The notes under the pieces: model-generated
The model's input: the letters and a program-made list of their open reading frames with translations, nothing else
Database searches by the model: none
Told to the model about the DNA's origin: nothing
Shown: positions 1-8,244 of the stretch, one piece after another
Position numbering within the stretch: the stretch's first letter is position 1
How the letters are laid out: each line of letters opens with the position of its first letter
Made by a program: the position numbers and the translations under genes
Source: CAVUOA01 sp963742955
Lineage (GTDB): Bacteria; Bacteroidota; Ignavibacteria; Tepidaquicellales; OLB5
Reading direction: 5' to 3'
Assembly (NCBI GenBank): GCA_963742955.1
Contig: CAVUOA010000009.1
Location: 620,001-684,000 of the forward strand
DNA: 64,000 nucleotides

Positions 1-1205
1 TGGCTTCCCTGGTTTAGAATACTAAAAGTAAAGCCTGACCATGAGCCGACTCTTCTTGCATTCCAGTTTGCGGAGTTTGATGATAGTGAAATGTAACTTC
101 CGTTCTGAACACCTTTGCCTCTTAAGTTGATTATCTTCACCGGATTACCCGCATCATTGCTTGAAATACGGAGCTGTCCTGACGTAGTATCATAAACATT
201 CGGTGTAAATGTAACCGTATAATTTTTATTCTGCCCCGGGTTAATTGTATCGGGTACATTATTAGGCGTTATACCAAATCTTAGATTTGTCATATTATAT
301 GCGCTTACTATCAGCTTTGCTGACCCCGTATTTTGTATGTTAAGCGGCTGGTTTGCGGTTGTGCCGATAATTACATTACCAAAATTTATATTACTTGTTG
401 ATGTAACAATTTGCGGACTTCCTGCTCCTGTAATTGCATATTTGTAAAGTACTGTTGGTGTTGTTCCGCCGACTATATCGGCAATCAGCCATAAATTGTT
501 TCCGTCCCAGTATAGCCCTTTGGGGTCGCAATCACCATCAGGCGTGGGGAATGAAAATAATGTATCACCAACAGCTTTGCGGTAAGCATAAATTCTCTCA
601 GGTGTTGGGAACGGCGAAGTAAAATAATCGTTAACATAAAATATCGTATCACCTTTTACTGCAATACCCTGCGTTTGGTTTCCCCTTAGAGGAATTGTAT
701 CAACTATCTGCCGTGTTGCAAGGCTTACTTTATAAGCATATTCATAGGGATAGCTTGGGAAATCGGGATAATAAACCGAATACCAAATATTATTGCCGTC
801 CAATGCAATATCGCCAATACCCTGCGCAAAGCTGCCTGTCAGTATGCTGTCGATTCTAACTCCTGATGTATTTACTTTAAATAATCTTGCGCCGTTTGTT
901 CTTACGTATTCTGCAAGCCAGAAACCGTTTGATTCCCATTCCAGATCCGTGATTAAAGTTAAACGGTGAAGCAAGGCTGTCAAAATTACACCTGTCTTAG
1001 TGACTTTATAGAATTTTCCGTTATAATCAGAACCAATCCACAGAGTATCATTTCTCTGTGTTATTCCCCAAAATGAATTATATGGACCAACATTAGGGAA
1101 AGGATAAGATGCAATGAGCTGCTGTGAGAAAGAAACAGAGGTGAATATTCCTGAAAATAAAATTAATACTAATAAGTAGAGCGGAAGTTTGTAAATTTTT
1201 ATCAT
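1..1205 (-). CDS. Secreted beta-propeller protein with HYDIN-like domain, C-terminus outside window
   Basis: The frame is open from an ATG at 1205 to the window edge, so about 400 residues are visible and the C-terminus is missing. The start MIKIYKLPLYLLVLILF is followed by a signal-peptidase-like SFSQQ, so the protein is exported. Residues about 30-280 contain repeated blocks of the type 'ITQRNDTLWIGS', 'DLEWESNGFWLAEY' and 'GLYWDGNNLWLIAD', which resemble NHL/YVTN-type propeller blades. Residues about 285-375 (INFGNVIIGTTANQPLNIQN through IINLRGKGV) match the choice-of-anchor D/HYDIN-like immunoglobulin fold often found before type IX sorting domains. A C-terminal sorting domain is expected beyond the edge but is not seen. 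The cargo role is inferred. Confidence 0.75.
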   Translation of the reverse strand, partial: MIKIYKLPLYLLVLILFSGIFTSVSFSQQLIASYPFPNVGPYNSFWGITQRNDTLWIGSDYNGKFYKVTKTGVILTALLHRLTLITDLEWESNGFWLAEYVRTNGARLFKVNTSGVRIDSILTGSFAQGIGDIALDGNNIWYSVYYPDFPSYPYEYAYKVSLATRQIVDTIPLRGNQTQGIAVKGDTIFYVNDYFTSPFPTPERIYAYRKAVGDTLFSFPTPDGDCDPKGLYWDGNNLWLIADIVGGTTPTVLYKYAITGAGSPQIVTSTSNINFGNVIIGTTANQPLNIQNTGSAKLIVSAYNMTNLRFGITPNNVPDTINPGQNKNYTVTFTPNVYDTTSGQLRISSNDAGNPVKIINLRGKGVQNGSYISLSSNSANWNARRVGSWSGFTFSILNQGS

Positions 1206-1415
1206 GGTTAATACAATTATTTATAATGCATCGAATAAAATAAAACAATTATGGAATTTGAACAATCTAATATTCATTACTTCATAATAAAGATTAAAAT
1301 TACAATTAACTTACAATTCACATATTTTTATTTAAAATTGAAATTTCAAACGATAATTTTTAATTTTGAATGAATAAAAAAATCCTGAAATTTTAAAAAG
1401 GGAGAACGGCTCAAA

Positions 1416-2010
1416 ATGAAATTTCAAATTATTTTATTTTCCGTTGTTTTTTATTTTCCTGCTTTCATGCGGGAAATAAAGATGAAACCAAAACAACTTC
1501 AACTGAATCAAAACAAACTTCAACGGAAAACAAACAGGATAAAACAATGGGACTTAAAATAACCAGTTCCGCATTCGATGCAGGCGGAATGATTCCCGCA
1601 AAATACACCTGCGATGCAGAAAATATATCACCCGCTATTAACATGGAGCGGAGCGCCCCCGGGAACAAAAAGCTTCGCTCTTGATTTGCGATGACCCCGA
1701 TGCTCCCGCAGGAACATGGGTGCACTGGGTAGTTTATAATATACCTGAGAATATAAATGAATTAAGCGAAAATATTCCAAACAATAAACTATTAACTGAC
1801 GGAATTATGCAAGGGAAAAACGATTTCGGAAAATACGGCTACGGCGGACCTTGTCCTCCATCGGGTACGCACAGGTATTTCTTTAAGCTATATGCACTCG
1901 ACACAATGATTACTATTCAAGATGATGTAATCAAGAGTGTTCTGCTCGAATCAATGAAGGGCCACATACTTGCTCAGGGTGAGCTCGAAGGGAAATATTC
2001 TAAGAAATGA
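1416..2010 (+). pseudogene. PEBP (YbhB/YbcL, Raf-kinase-inhibitor-like) lipoprotein, broken by four single-base insertions
   Basis: The C-terminal part (from 1684: ICDDPDAPAGTWVHWVVYNI, then GYGGPCPPSGTHRYFFKLYA) is a clear phosphatidylethanolamine-binding-protein fold with the DPDAP, HW and GPxPP-GxHRY signatures. Upstream the protein can be recovered only by changing frame four times: ATG 1416 (MKFQIILFSVVFYF), a lipobox LLSCG after a shift near 1458, GNKDETKTTSTES after 1474-1476, ISPAIN up to 1642, WSGAPPGTKSFAL after 1643, and ICDDPD after 1683. Each shift is one extra base. The amino-acid sequence is otherwise well conserved, which argues for recent insertions or sequencing errors rather than long decay. 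Intact, it would be an exported lipoprotein of about 195 residues. The cellular role of bacterial PEBP proteins is not firmly established. Confidence 0.8.
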
Positions 2011-2092
2011 TTAGGATTTTGTAATTAAAATATTATTTATTATTTTAAGTTAATAATTAGTAGGGAATTATAAACAAATTGGTCTCGCTTAT

Positions 2093-2383
2093 ATGGGAAA
2101 CCATACTATCAAGTATTTAATACAGACCGATAGTAACCGAACATACAGCTTATACATTATGGAAGCAACGGAATACCGGAAAGGGAGGTATGTTGCTCTG
2201 TTTTTATACTATGATGATGATTATTTTGAAGATACTGAGAAATTATGGATGAATCTCAGGCACAGAATATTCTACGAAAACTCCATCGATGCAATTATGA
2301 ACAAAGTAATAGAATACACAGAAGGCAGAAACGAAAAGCTGATATTTCATGAGTTTTTAAGCGCACCTGTTTTGCAGGAATAG
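2093..2383 (+). CDS. Small hypothetical protein
   Basis: A 96-residue frame with ATG 2093; an in-frame stop lies at 2054 and no better start lies between. The protein is charged and tyrosine-rich (ATEYRKGRYVALFLYYDDDY) with no signal peptide or membrane segment. I do not recognise a family. The alternation of short hydrophobic strands and a helix resembles a small alpha/beta domain. A strong bidirectional terminator follows at once, which supports it being a real transcription unit. No clear ribosome binding site is seen. Confidence 0.5.
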   Translation: MGNHTIKYLIQTDSNRTYSLYIMEATEYRKGRYVALFLYYDDDYFEDTEKLWMNLRHRIFYENSIDAIMNKVIEYTEGRNEKLIFHEFLSAPVLQE

Positions 2384-2400
2384 ACATTTATTATAAACAA

Positions 2401-2433
2401 AAAACCCCGCAAGAGTAAATCTTACGGGGTTTT
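2401..2433. terminator. Bidirectional rho-independent terminator
   Basis: AAAACCCCG and CGGGGTTTT form an inverted repeat around a loop that itself can pair partly. A-run and T-run flank both sides, so it serves the convergent genes ending at 2383 (+) and 2450 (-). Confidence 0.8.
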
Positions 2434-2449
2434 GTATTTTCCTGAAACC

Positions 2450-2995
2450 TTATTCGCCTTCTTTTTTAGGCTCTTTTCTGATTTCTTTTTGAGGCGCAAT
2501 ATTCTCTATTTTCTGTTCACTGTTTTCATCATTGTTTCTTTTGTACACTCTGTATTCTACACTTCCGTTATTTGTAGGCGGTGCGTAGTATTTTGTTCTT
2601 CTTGTACGTCTCTTTGAATATTTTCTCTTCTTAGAAGATTTCTTTTTGCTTGAATATTTCTTCTTGCTTGAATATTTTTTCTTTTTGGAATATTTCTTTT
2701 TGCCAGAATACTTTTTCTTCTTTGAATATTTCTTCTTGGAAACTTTCTTTTTTGAGTACTTTTTCTTACCGGCACTCAGCTTGTTTTTAGAACCTCTTTT
2801 CTTCTTTACGACTTTTTTTCTCTTTGAGGTTCTTTTTCTCTTTGTGGATTTTTTAGTTCTTTTTCTCTTCTTTAAGAGTTTCGTCAACTCGGTTTTTCCG
2901 GCTTGCTCGGATTCTGCTCCGCTTAAAAGCTCGGGCATACTGGATAAACCGAAGATGATGAGAAAAATCCAGATGAATAATGCTTTTTTAGTCAT
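2450..2995 (-). CDS. Secreted lysine-rich protein with KKKYS repeats
   Basis: The 181-residue protein starts with a signal peptide (MTKKALFIWIFLIIFGLSSM). Residues about 40-130 are almost only Lys, Ser, Tyr and Arg, built of repeats such as KKKYSKKKK, GKKKYS and SKKKYS; the acidic C-terminus (residues about 145-181) contains many Glu and Lys. The composition is very basic and likely disordered, like histone-tail-type proteins, but the signal peptide puts it in the envelope or outside. A role in binding polyanions (DNA, lipopolysaccharide, teichoic-like glycans) is only inferred. The open frame on the other strand (FFLEYFF repeats) is its shadow. I do not recognise a named family. Confidence 0.7.
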   Translation of the reverse strand: MTKKALFIWIFLIIFGLSSMPELLSGAESEQAGKTELTKLLKKRKRTKKSTKRKRTSKRKKVVKKKRGSKNKLSAGKKKYSKKKVSKKKYSKKKKYSGKKKYSKKKKYSSKKKYSSKKKSSKKRKYSKRRTRRTKYYAPPTNNGSVEYRVYKRNNDENSEQKIENIAPQKEIRKEPKKEGE

Positions 2996-3155
2996 CTAAT
3001 TCTTCCTTTCTTCAGAATTTATGGAATTTGGGTTTAATGTTAACAACAAACCGAAATTAATCGTTTTTATATGATAATGCAACACAAATTTTAATATTTC
3101 TTTTAACCTGCAAATTAAATATTATTATACCAAACATTAAAAAAAATACCGGAAT

Positions 3156-4256
3156 TTGGCTATTTCTGAAAATAAAACAGTACTTGTTGGCATGAGCGGC
3201 GGTGTTGACTCTTCTGTGGCTGCCTACTTGCTTAAAGAAAAGGGCTTTAACCTAATAGGTGTAACTATGAAAACCTGGGGTTATGATGATATCCCCGAAA
3301 AAGAATCCGGCTGCTGCTCGCTTGAGACAATTTACAGCGCACGGAATGTTGCTTCAGTATTGGGATTTAATCACTATACACTGGATTTTACTGAAAAATT
3401 CAACGAAATAGTTATAAGCGATTTTATTGATGAATACCTGCACGGTAATACCCCAAATCCTTGTGTGCTCTGCAATAAAGCAATTAAATGGGGCGCGCTT
3501 CTGGAAAAAGCGGAATCACTCGGAGCCGAGTATATTGCAACAGGACATTATGCCAATGTTGAACAGGACAAAACTACCGGGAGATATTATATAGTCAAAG
3601 GAAAAGATAATACCAAAGACCAGTCATATGCCCTGTGGAGAGTTTCACAATACGCGCTTGGCAAAACAATATTCCCCCTCGGAGATTACAATAAAACAGA
3701 AATAAGAAAAATTGCAAAGAAGCTGAATCTAAAGCCCGCCGATACACCTGATTCACAGGAAATATGTTTTGTACCAAATAATAATTACAGGGAGCTTCTG
3801 AAAATAAGAATTCCGGATTTAAATAAAAAACTCGAAGACGGAGATATAATTTATCATGGTGATAAAATCGGTAAGCATAAAGGATATCCGTATTATACAA
3901 TCGGTCAAAGGAGAGGTTTAAATATTGCTCTTGGGAAACCAATGTATGTTTCAAAAATCGACCCCGAGAATAATACAATTTATGTAGATGATGAGGAGGG
4001 ACTGTATAATACATCTTTCATGACGCGTGATATTAACCTGATGATGTACGAAAAAATTGAAAAGCCGATAAAAGCAATTGTTAAAGTTCGGTATAAAGAT
4101 TCAGGCAGTGATGCTGTGATAGAACAGATTGATGATACTCATATAAAAGTTACTTTCGATAATCCGAAGAAATCAATTACTCCGGGGCAGTCAGCGGTTT
4201 TTTATGATGGCGATAAAGTTATAGGCGGAGGGATAATAGATAAGGTTCTTAAGTAA
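3156..4256 (+). CDS. mnmA: tRNA-specific 2-thiouridylase MnmA
   Basis: MnmA puts sulfur on C2 of U34 in tRNA-Lys, -Glu and -Gln, using ATP and a persulfide relay. The PP-loop SGGVDSS is at residues 14-20. The two catalytic cysteines are C103 (PNPCVLCNKAIKWG) and C204 (DSQEICFVP), with the GHYA motif near residue 130 and the C-terminal beta-barrel domain (ALGKPMYVSKID, PGQSAVFYDGD). The length, 366 residues, is normal. The start is TTG at 3156; no in-frame ATG fits before the conserved LVGMSGG. It stands alone on the + strand, back to back with the lysine-rich gene. Confidence 0.95.
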   Translation: MAISENKTVLVGMSGGVDSSVAAYLLKEKGFNLIGVTMKTWGYDDIPEKESGCCSLETIYSARNVASVLGFNHYTLDFTEKFNEIVISDFIDEYLHGNTPNPCVLCNKAIKWGALLEKAESLGAEYIATGHYANVEQDKTTGRYYIVKGKDNTKDQSYALWRVSQYALGKTIFPLGDYNKTEIRKIAKKLNLKPADTPDSQEICFVPNNNYRELLKIRIPDLNKKLEDGDIIYHGDKIGKHKGYPYYTIGQRRGLNIALGKPMYVSKIDPENNTIYVDDEEGLYNTSFMTRDINLMMYEKIEKPIKAIVKVRYKDSGSDAVIEQIDDTHIKVTFDNPKKSITPGQSAVFYDGDKVIGGGIIDKVLK

Positions 4257-4260
4257 CCTC

Positions 4261-4881
4261 TTATTGCAATCCCGGTGTGTGTTCGTGAATTAAGTATTTG
4301 AGTCTTTTAAGCCTTGCTTTGGGATTGCCGCCGGAAATATCATAAAGTTCATCTTCCGGAGCTGTTACAAGACCAATTAAACCGCCAACCAGTCCTGCAG
4401 GAAGCAGGCTGACACTTGCATATATTAAAGCATACCCAAAAGCTTCTTTGCCCGGAGATATAATACCTGCTATTATCAGTCCCAAAGAGGAAACACCTGC
4501 ACCAATTAAAGCACCTGTCCAAAAACCTGATGGTCCGCTGAATTTAATTTTATTGATTTGATTTACATCAATATCTTTTCTAATACCATTTTTATCTATT
4601 CTAATCTCATTCCTTAATAATGATACGATACGAACATCTTTATACAACAAGCGGTTCTTCATGAATATATCGCATTCATCAGTTTGGGCAATAATATCGG
4701 TGCTTTGATTTGAACTGTCAGTTAAGTCAGCCGGTTCAAACTTTTCATATTTATTTTTGGAAAGCAGGTTATCCTTATCGTTCAGCTTAAGAACTATTTT
4801 ATCAAAATTATATTGAGCAATTAAAGGCTGGGCGGTTACTGCTGCAATTATAAATAATAATATTAATTTATTACACATCAT
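4261..4881 (-). CDS. Exported protein with glycine-rich membrane segments, unknown function
   Basis: A 206-residue protein with a signal peptide (MMCNKLILLFIIAAVTAQPLIAQ). Residues about 75-110 (RNEIRIDKNGIRKDIDVNQI) resemble the small SH3-like beta domain also seen in the upstream partner. Residues about 115-175 hold two glycine-rich hydrophobic segments (GFWTGALIGAGVSSLGLIIAG; SVSLLPAGLVGGLIGLVTAP), a pattern common in small envelope proteins of this phylum. It begins two bases after the upstream outer-membrane gene stops, so the two are probably co-translated. I do not recognise a named family. Confidence 0.6.
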   Translation of the reverse strand: MMCNKLILLFIIAAVTAQPLIAQYNFDKIVLKLNDKDNLLSKNKYEKFEPADLTDSSNQSTDIIAQTDECDIFMKNRLLYKDVRIVSLLRNEIRIDKNGIRKDIDVNQINKIKFSGPSGFWTGALIGAGVSSLGLIIAGIISPGKEAFGYALIYASVSLLPAGLVGGLIGLVTAPEDELYDISGGNPKARLKRLKYLIHEHTPGLQ

Positions 4882-4882
4882 C

Positions 4883-5746
4883 TTAAAACATGTGATAAGT
4901 TAAACCGAGTCTGATTGGAATGTATCCCGATGAAAACGGGAAAAAGAAAAATTCTCCGTGGTAAGAAACCGAGTTATACTGTATTTCAGTAAATACCGAG
5001 AGGTTCTTATTCAGCTTAATACCGGCTCCCCCTCCTATTGCAAACATGAAATTCAGTTTTTGTTCTGAATCATTTGAATATGTATATGTGTGAGTACTGT
5101 CATTCCCCCAATAAGTCTGTATGTACGTTGTTGTATAAGAAGGAATAAATGTATAGTGCACACCTGCTCCAATGAGAGCATAAGCCGTAAAAAATGAAGC
5201 AGGCTTAATTTCTCCAATAATAAAATCGCATCTGAATGAAACCAGGTTTGCATCACCGCCGCTATAGGTGTAAACCCCGTATGAGGGTTTTTTGTTTATT
5301 CTGGAATAGCCAACATCGATGCGGAAAGCTTTATTGGAGCTTACAACAAATGCGCTGTTAAGCTGAAAACTCATTGAGGGACTGAATTCCCTGCTGTTTC
5401 CGTACGGGAATTCACCTCCCGGCGCAACTATTCCCCCCGCAAGTGAAAACATAAACCTGTATTGCGATGGCGTAAGGTCTTTTGAGAGAGTGAATATATC
5501 GTCTTTCCTGATTGTTCTCTGACCGGTATTTGAATTAACAACAACATTATCCGAATCATTCTTTACAATTACACCGACTATTTCAGTATCATCAAATAAG
5601 ACGATTTTGTATTTGGCGCCTGTTTTAATTGAATCAAGCGGAGAATATTCCTGAGCGAATGAGGAGGAATTGTGAGATTAATAGCAGAGATATAATGCAG
5701 TTATTAATCCGTAAGCGGGCAGTAATGATTTTATTTTACCCGTCAT
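4883..5746 (-). CDS. Outer-membrane beta-barrel protein with N-terminal SH3-like domain, in-frame stop at codon 23
   Basis: The barrel part is intact from ATG 5452 (189 residues): alternating strands, glycine turns (FAIGGGAGIKLNKNLSVFTE) and a terminal aromatic residue (GLTYHMF), as in porin-like OmpA/OmpW-fold proteins. The same frame extends upstream through an SH3-like domain (AKYKIVLFDDTEIVGVIVKN, then TGQRTIRKDDIFTLSKDL) and a signal-peptide-like end (SSSFAQE) to a possible ATG at 5746, but a TAA at 5678-5680 cuts it at codon 23. Without the upstream part the barrel has no signal peptide, so the short version from 5452 would not be exported. The gene is therefore probably damaged, or the sequence has errors here. 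Partner of the gene at 4261-4881. Confidence 0.55.
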
Positions 5747-5823
5747 ATATTTTGATATTAATTAAACTATTTCGTCTGAAAGATCAGACATGTTTAACTG
5801 AATCAAAAATAGTAGTTATTAAT

Positions 5824-5878
5824 AAAAGTAAATACCCAAAAACGTCTCTTGAGAAAATGATGGGTTAAAAAAGTTCCC
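5824..5878 (+). repeat. Direct repeat, copy 1
   Basis: AAAAGTAAATACCCAAAAAC, GTCTCTTGAGAAAATGATGG and an AAAAAAGTTCC end are repeated with few changes at 6096-6149. The copies flank about 215 bases that contain two palindromes, as a small mobile or mini-element might. Confidence 0.75.
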
Positions 5879-5967
5879 GTTATATTGTCATTCCCAGCCT
5901 GCATCAGGTACGGAGTTATCAGAGATTCCAACATTTTTAAAAGATGGAATCTCCAAATTTAATCAAA

Positions 5968-5980
5968 ATCCCGAAGGGAT
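5968..5980. repeat. Short palindrome ATCCCGAAGGGAT
   Basis: A 13-base inverted repeat with five-base arms. Together with the similar ACCCTGAAAGGGT at 6017-6029 it resembles the small REP-like palindromes scattered in Bacteroidota genomes. Confidence 0.5.
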
Positions 5981-6016
5981 ATAATTTTTGTAGAAAATGT
6001 TTGAATTAACAACATA

Positions 6017-6029
6017 ACCCTGAAAGGGT
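6017..6029. repeat. Short palindrome ACCCTGAAAGGGT
   Basis: Five-base arms around GAA-type loop, 36 bases after the previous palindrome, inside the same direct-repeat-bounded segment. Confidence 0.5.
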
Positions 6030-6095
6030 GATATTATAATGTCATCACAAACTACAAAACTTAATTCTCTTTAGGAACGCTCATGAGTATTTATC

Positions 6096-6149
6096 AAAAG
6101 TAAATACACAAAAACGTCTCTTAAGAAAATGAGGTGTTATAAAAGTTCC
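6096..6149 (+). repeat. Direct repeat, copy 2
   Basis: Second copy of the repeat at 5824-5878; it differs at a few positions (CCC to CAC, TTGAG to TTAAG). It abuts the 3' end of the permease gene. Confidence 0.75.
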
Positions 6150-6170
6150 ATGCACAGGCACAGAAATCTG

Positions 6171-7610
6171 TTAACTCTGTGTTATCTGTGTGCTTCTATT
6201 TCCTTTTCTGTTAAACCAGAAATACAAAGGTATCCCAATTACAACAAGTAATAACCCAAACACCGCATTCCTTACATTTACGTAAAAGCTGAATATCACA
6301 AAGAATGCAGAGAATACCACAAATATTAACGGAAGCCACGGATAGCCTATTACCTTATAGGGACGCTCTGCATCGGGCATTTTCTTTCTTAAAACTATCA
6401 CACCAAATGCGCCGAGCCCGTAGAATATCCATGAAACAAAAATCAGCATGTCGGTAAGCTGGTCAAACGTTCCTGTCATTGCAATCAGCGATGCCCACAA
6501 TCCCTGTATGATAAGTGACGTACCCGGTGTTCTGTATTTATGATGAACATCTTCCAGCTTTCTGAAAAACAATCCGTCCTTTGCCATTGCATAATACACT
6601 CTTGCCGATGCAAGTATAGTCCCGTTAGTAGTACCGAAAGTTGATACCATTACCGCTATAGCTACAAACGCGCCCCCGAATCCGCCCATTACTTTTGTCA
6701 TAACATCAGCCGCTACAATACTCGATGATGCCATTGTTTCAACAGGAAGAACATACACATATGCTGCGTTGACAATCATATAAATTATTATCACAATACC
6801 GATTCCGATAATTAACGCTTTGGGGATATTTCTTTGCGGTTCTTTTACTTCTGCGCCTAGATATGTAATGTTATTCCACCCGTCATAAGCCCAGAATGCG
6901 CCGCTTGTTGCCAGCACAATTGCTCCAAGCAGTGAACCTGAAGGATATTGAAAGGCAGTACTGACAAAGGGAGTAAAATGTTCAACCGAGCCTGCCCCAA
7001 GTACAAAAGCAAGGATAACAATAACTGCTATTGCAAGAGTTTTTAGAAGTGTAAAAACATTCTGCACCATACCTCCGAAAACGACACCGAAATAATTTAC
7101 AATCGAAAGAAACATAATCAGAAATATGGTCATCATCTTTAAGCCAATATCTTTTAACGGATACAGGTCAAGCACACTTACACCTGCAATCGGTATTGAA
7201 AACCCCCAAGCCTCCCACGCAGGTGAAAAATGAGGAGCAGGGAAAAAATATTCAAGATAACCCGAAAAGACATATGCAATAGCTGCAATGGAACCGGTTT
7301 GAATAACTGAGAAAACAGACCAGCCGTACATATATCCTGTAAAATTTCCGTACATCTCTCTGAAATAAACATACTGCCCTCCAGCCCTCGGAAGCAGTCC
7401 CGCAACTTCTGCATTTGTGAGAGCGCCGACAAGTGTAACCAAACCCGCACCAAGCCAAATTGCAAGCAAAATTCCGGGCGCGCCAAGCTCGGCAGACATA
7501 ACGGCAGCTTTCTTGAATATTCCCGAACCTACCATTGAACCGATTACAATGGTAATTGCAGTAAACAATCCAAGTCTTTGCAGAAGCGAATGAGTATGAG
7601 GTTTTTCCAT
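6171..7610 (-). CDS. APC-family amino-acid permease
   Basis: A 479-residue inner-membrane transporter of the APC superfamily, closest in look to the LAT/SLC7-like branch. The first helix carries the substrate-binding signature GSMVGSGIF (about residues 24-32). Next come PRAGGQYVYFREMYGN in helix 3, and YDGWNNITYLGAEVKEPQRN (about 245-265), typical of helix 6 and the following loop. Twelve hydrophobic segments can be counted. It probably imports or exchanges amino acids with protons; the substrate cannot be read from sequence. It stands alone, divergent from the SPFH cassette with 634 bases between. Confidence 0.9.
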   Translation of the reverse strand: MEKPHTHSLLQRLGLFTAITIVIGSMVGSGIFKKAAVMSAELGAPGILLAIWLGAGLVTLVGALTNAEVAGLLPRAGGQYVYFREMYGNFTGYMYGWSVFSVIQTGSIAAIAYVFSGYLEYFFPAPHFSPAWEAWGFSIPIAGVSVLDLYPLKDIGLKMMTIFLIMFLSIVNYFGVVFGGMVQNVFTLLKTLAIAVIVILAFVLGAGSVEHFTPFVSTAFQYPSGSLLGAIVLATSGAFWAYDGWNNITYLGAEVKEPQRNIPKALIIGIGIVIIIYMIVNAAYVYVLPVETMASSSIVAADVMTKVMGGFGGAFVAIAVMVSTFGTTNGTILASARVYYAMAKDGLFFRKLEDVHHKYRTPGTSLIIQGLWASLIAMTGTFDQLTDMLIFVSWIFYGLGAFGVIVLRKKMPDAERPYKVIGYPWLPLIFVVFSAFFVIFSFYVNVRNAVFGLLLVVIGIPLYFWFNRKGNRSTQITQS

Positions 7611-8244
7611 AAATCTTAATTATTTGAAAAATAATGCGTTAAAATACAAATGATTGTTTTAAATTACAAAGCGTTATATTGCCATTCCTGTGAATGCTGG
7701 AGACCGTCTTATCGTTTCGTTGTTGATTTACAAACAGCGGGAAAAAGATTTAATGTTGTCCACATTTACGGATTGTTTCAGCATTTCAAACATCAAATTT
7801 GATACAAGGTTCGAATGAATATTATCGCTAACAGTAACTACTATTGACAAACGAAAAAAAGTTTTTTAGATTTATCTTAATGTTCTTTGAGTTTATTGAG
7901 TTTGTTATGATTTTTAGGATAATGGGTTGAATTCCAATCTTTGAAGAAATGCTATGATTTTTGAAATCAATGATTTAAATAATTTCATTTTCTAAAAACC
8001 GCAATTCAGGAGCACTTCTATAACTTGTTTTAAAAAAGCTGCAAAAAAATGTCACTTTCATAACTTGTTATAACTTAAAGTTATGGGGGGGTATATGAAT
8101 GTGATGACAAATACCTATAAAACAAACCAAATAAAATTTCCGTGACAAATTATATGAAAATCTTGAAAAACGATTGTTTATTTATTCAATAGTTATTAAC
8201 TTGCTTAAAATTTTAAAAATTCAACTTAAATAAGGGAAATTATA
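7611..8244. other. Long divergent intergenic region
   Basis: The region separates the permease (-) from the SPFH cassette (+) and must hold both promoters. A degraded ATTCC-type hairpin repeat lies at 7684-7703. Two related blocks, CACTTCTATAACTTGTT (8012-8028) and CACTTTCATAACTTGTT (8053-8069), stand in tandem, and a perfect palindrome follows at 8070-8084. No reading frame looks protein-coding. Confidence 0.6.
8070..8084. promoter_or_regulatory. Palindrome ATAACTTAAAGTTAT, possible operator
   Basis: Seven-base arms around one central base, directly after tandem TATAACTTGTT-type blocks and about 160 bases before the SPFH gene. It looks like a dimeric regulator site. The regulator is unknown. 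Confidence 0.35.

Larger units (their letters stand above)
5750..6170. other. Non-coding stretch with direct repeat and small palindromes
   Basis: About 420 bases without a credible gene. It holds two copies of a roughly 54-base direct repeat and two short GC-rich palindromes, each listed separately, plus a degraded GTCATTCCC motif at 5887-5896. It lies between the starts and ends of two minus-strand genes. Confidence 0.6.

Noticed and set aside
2646..2999. Plus-strand frame with FFLEYFF repeats
   Set aside because: It is the antisense of the lysine-rich secreted protein; the other strand has a signal peptide and coherent ends.
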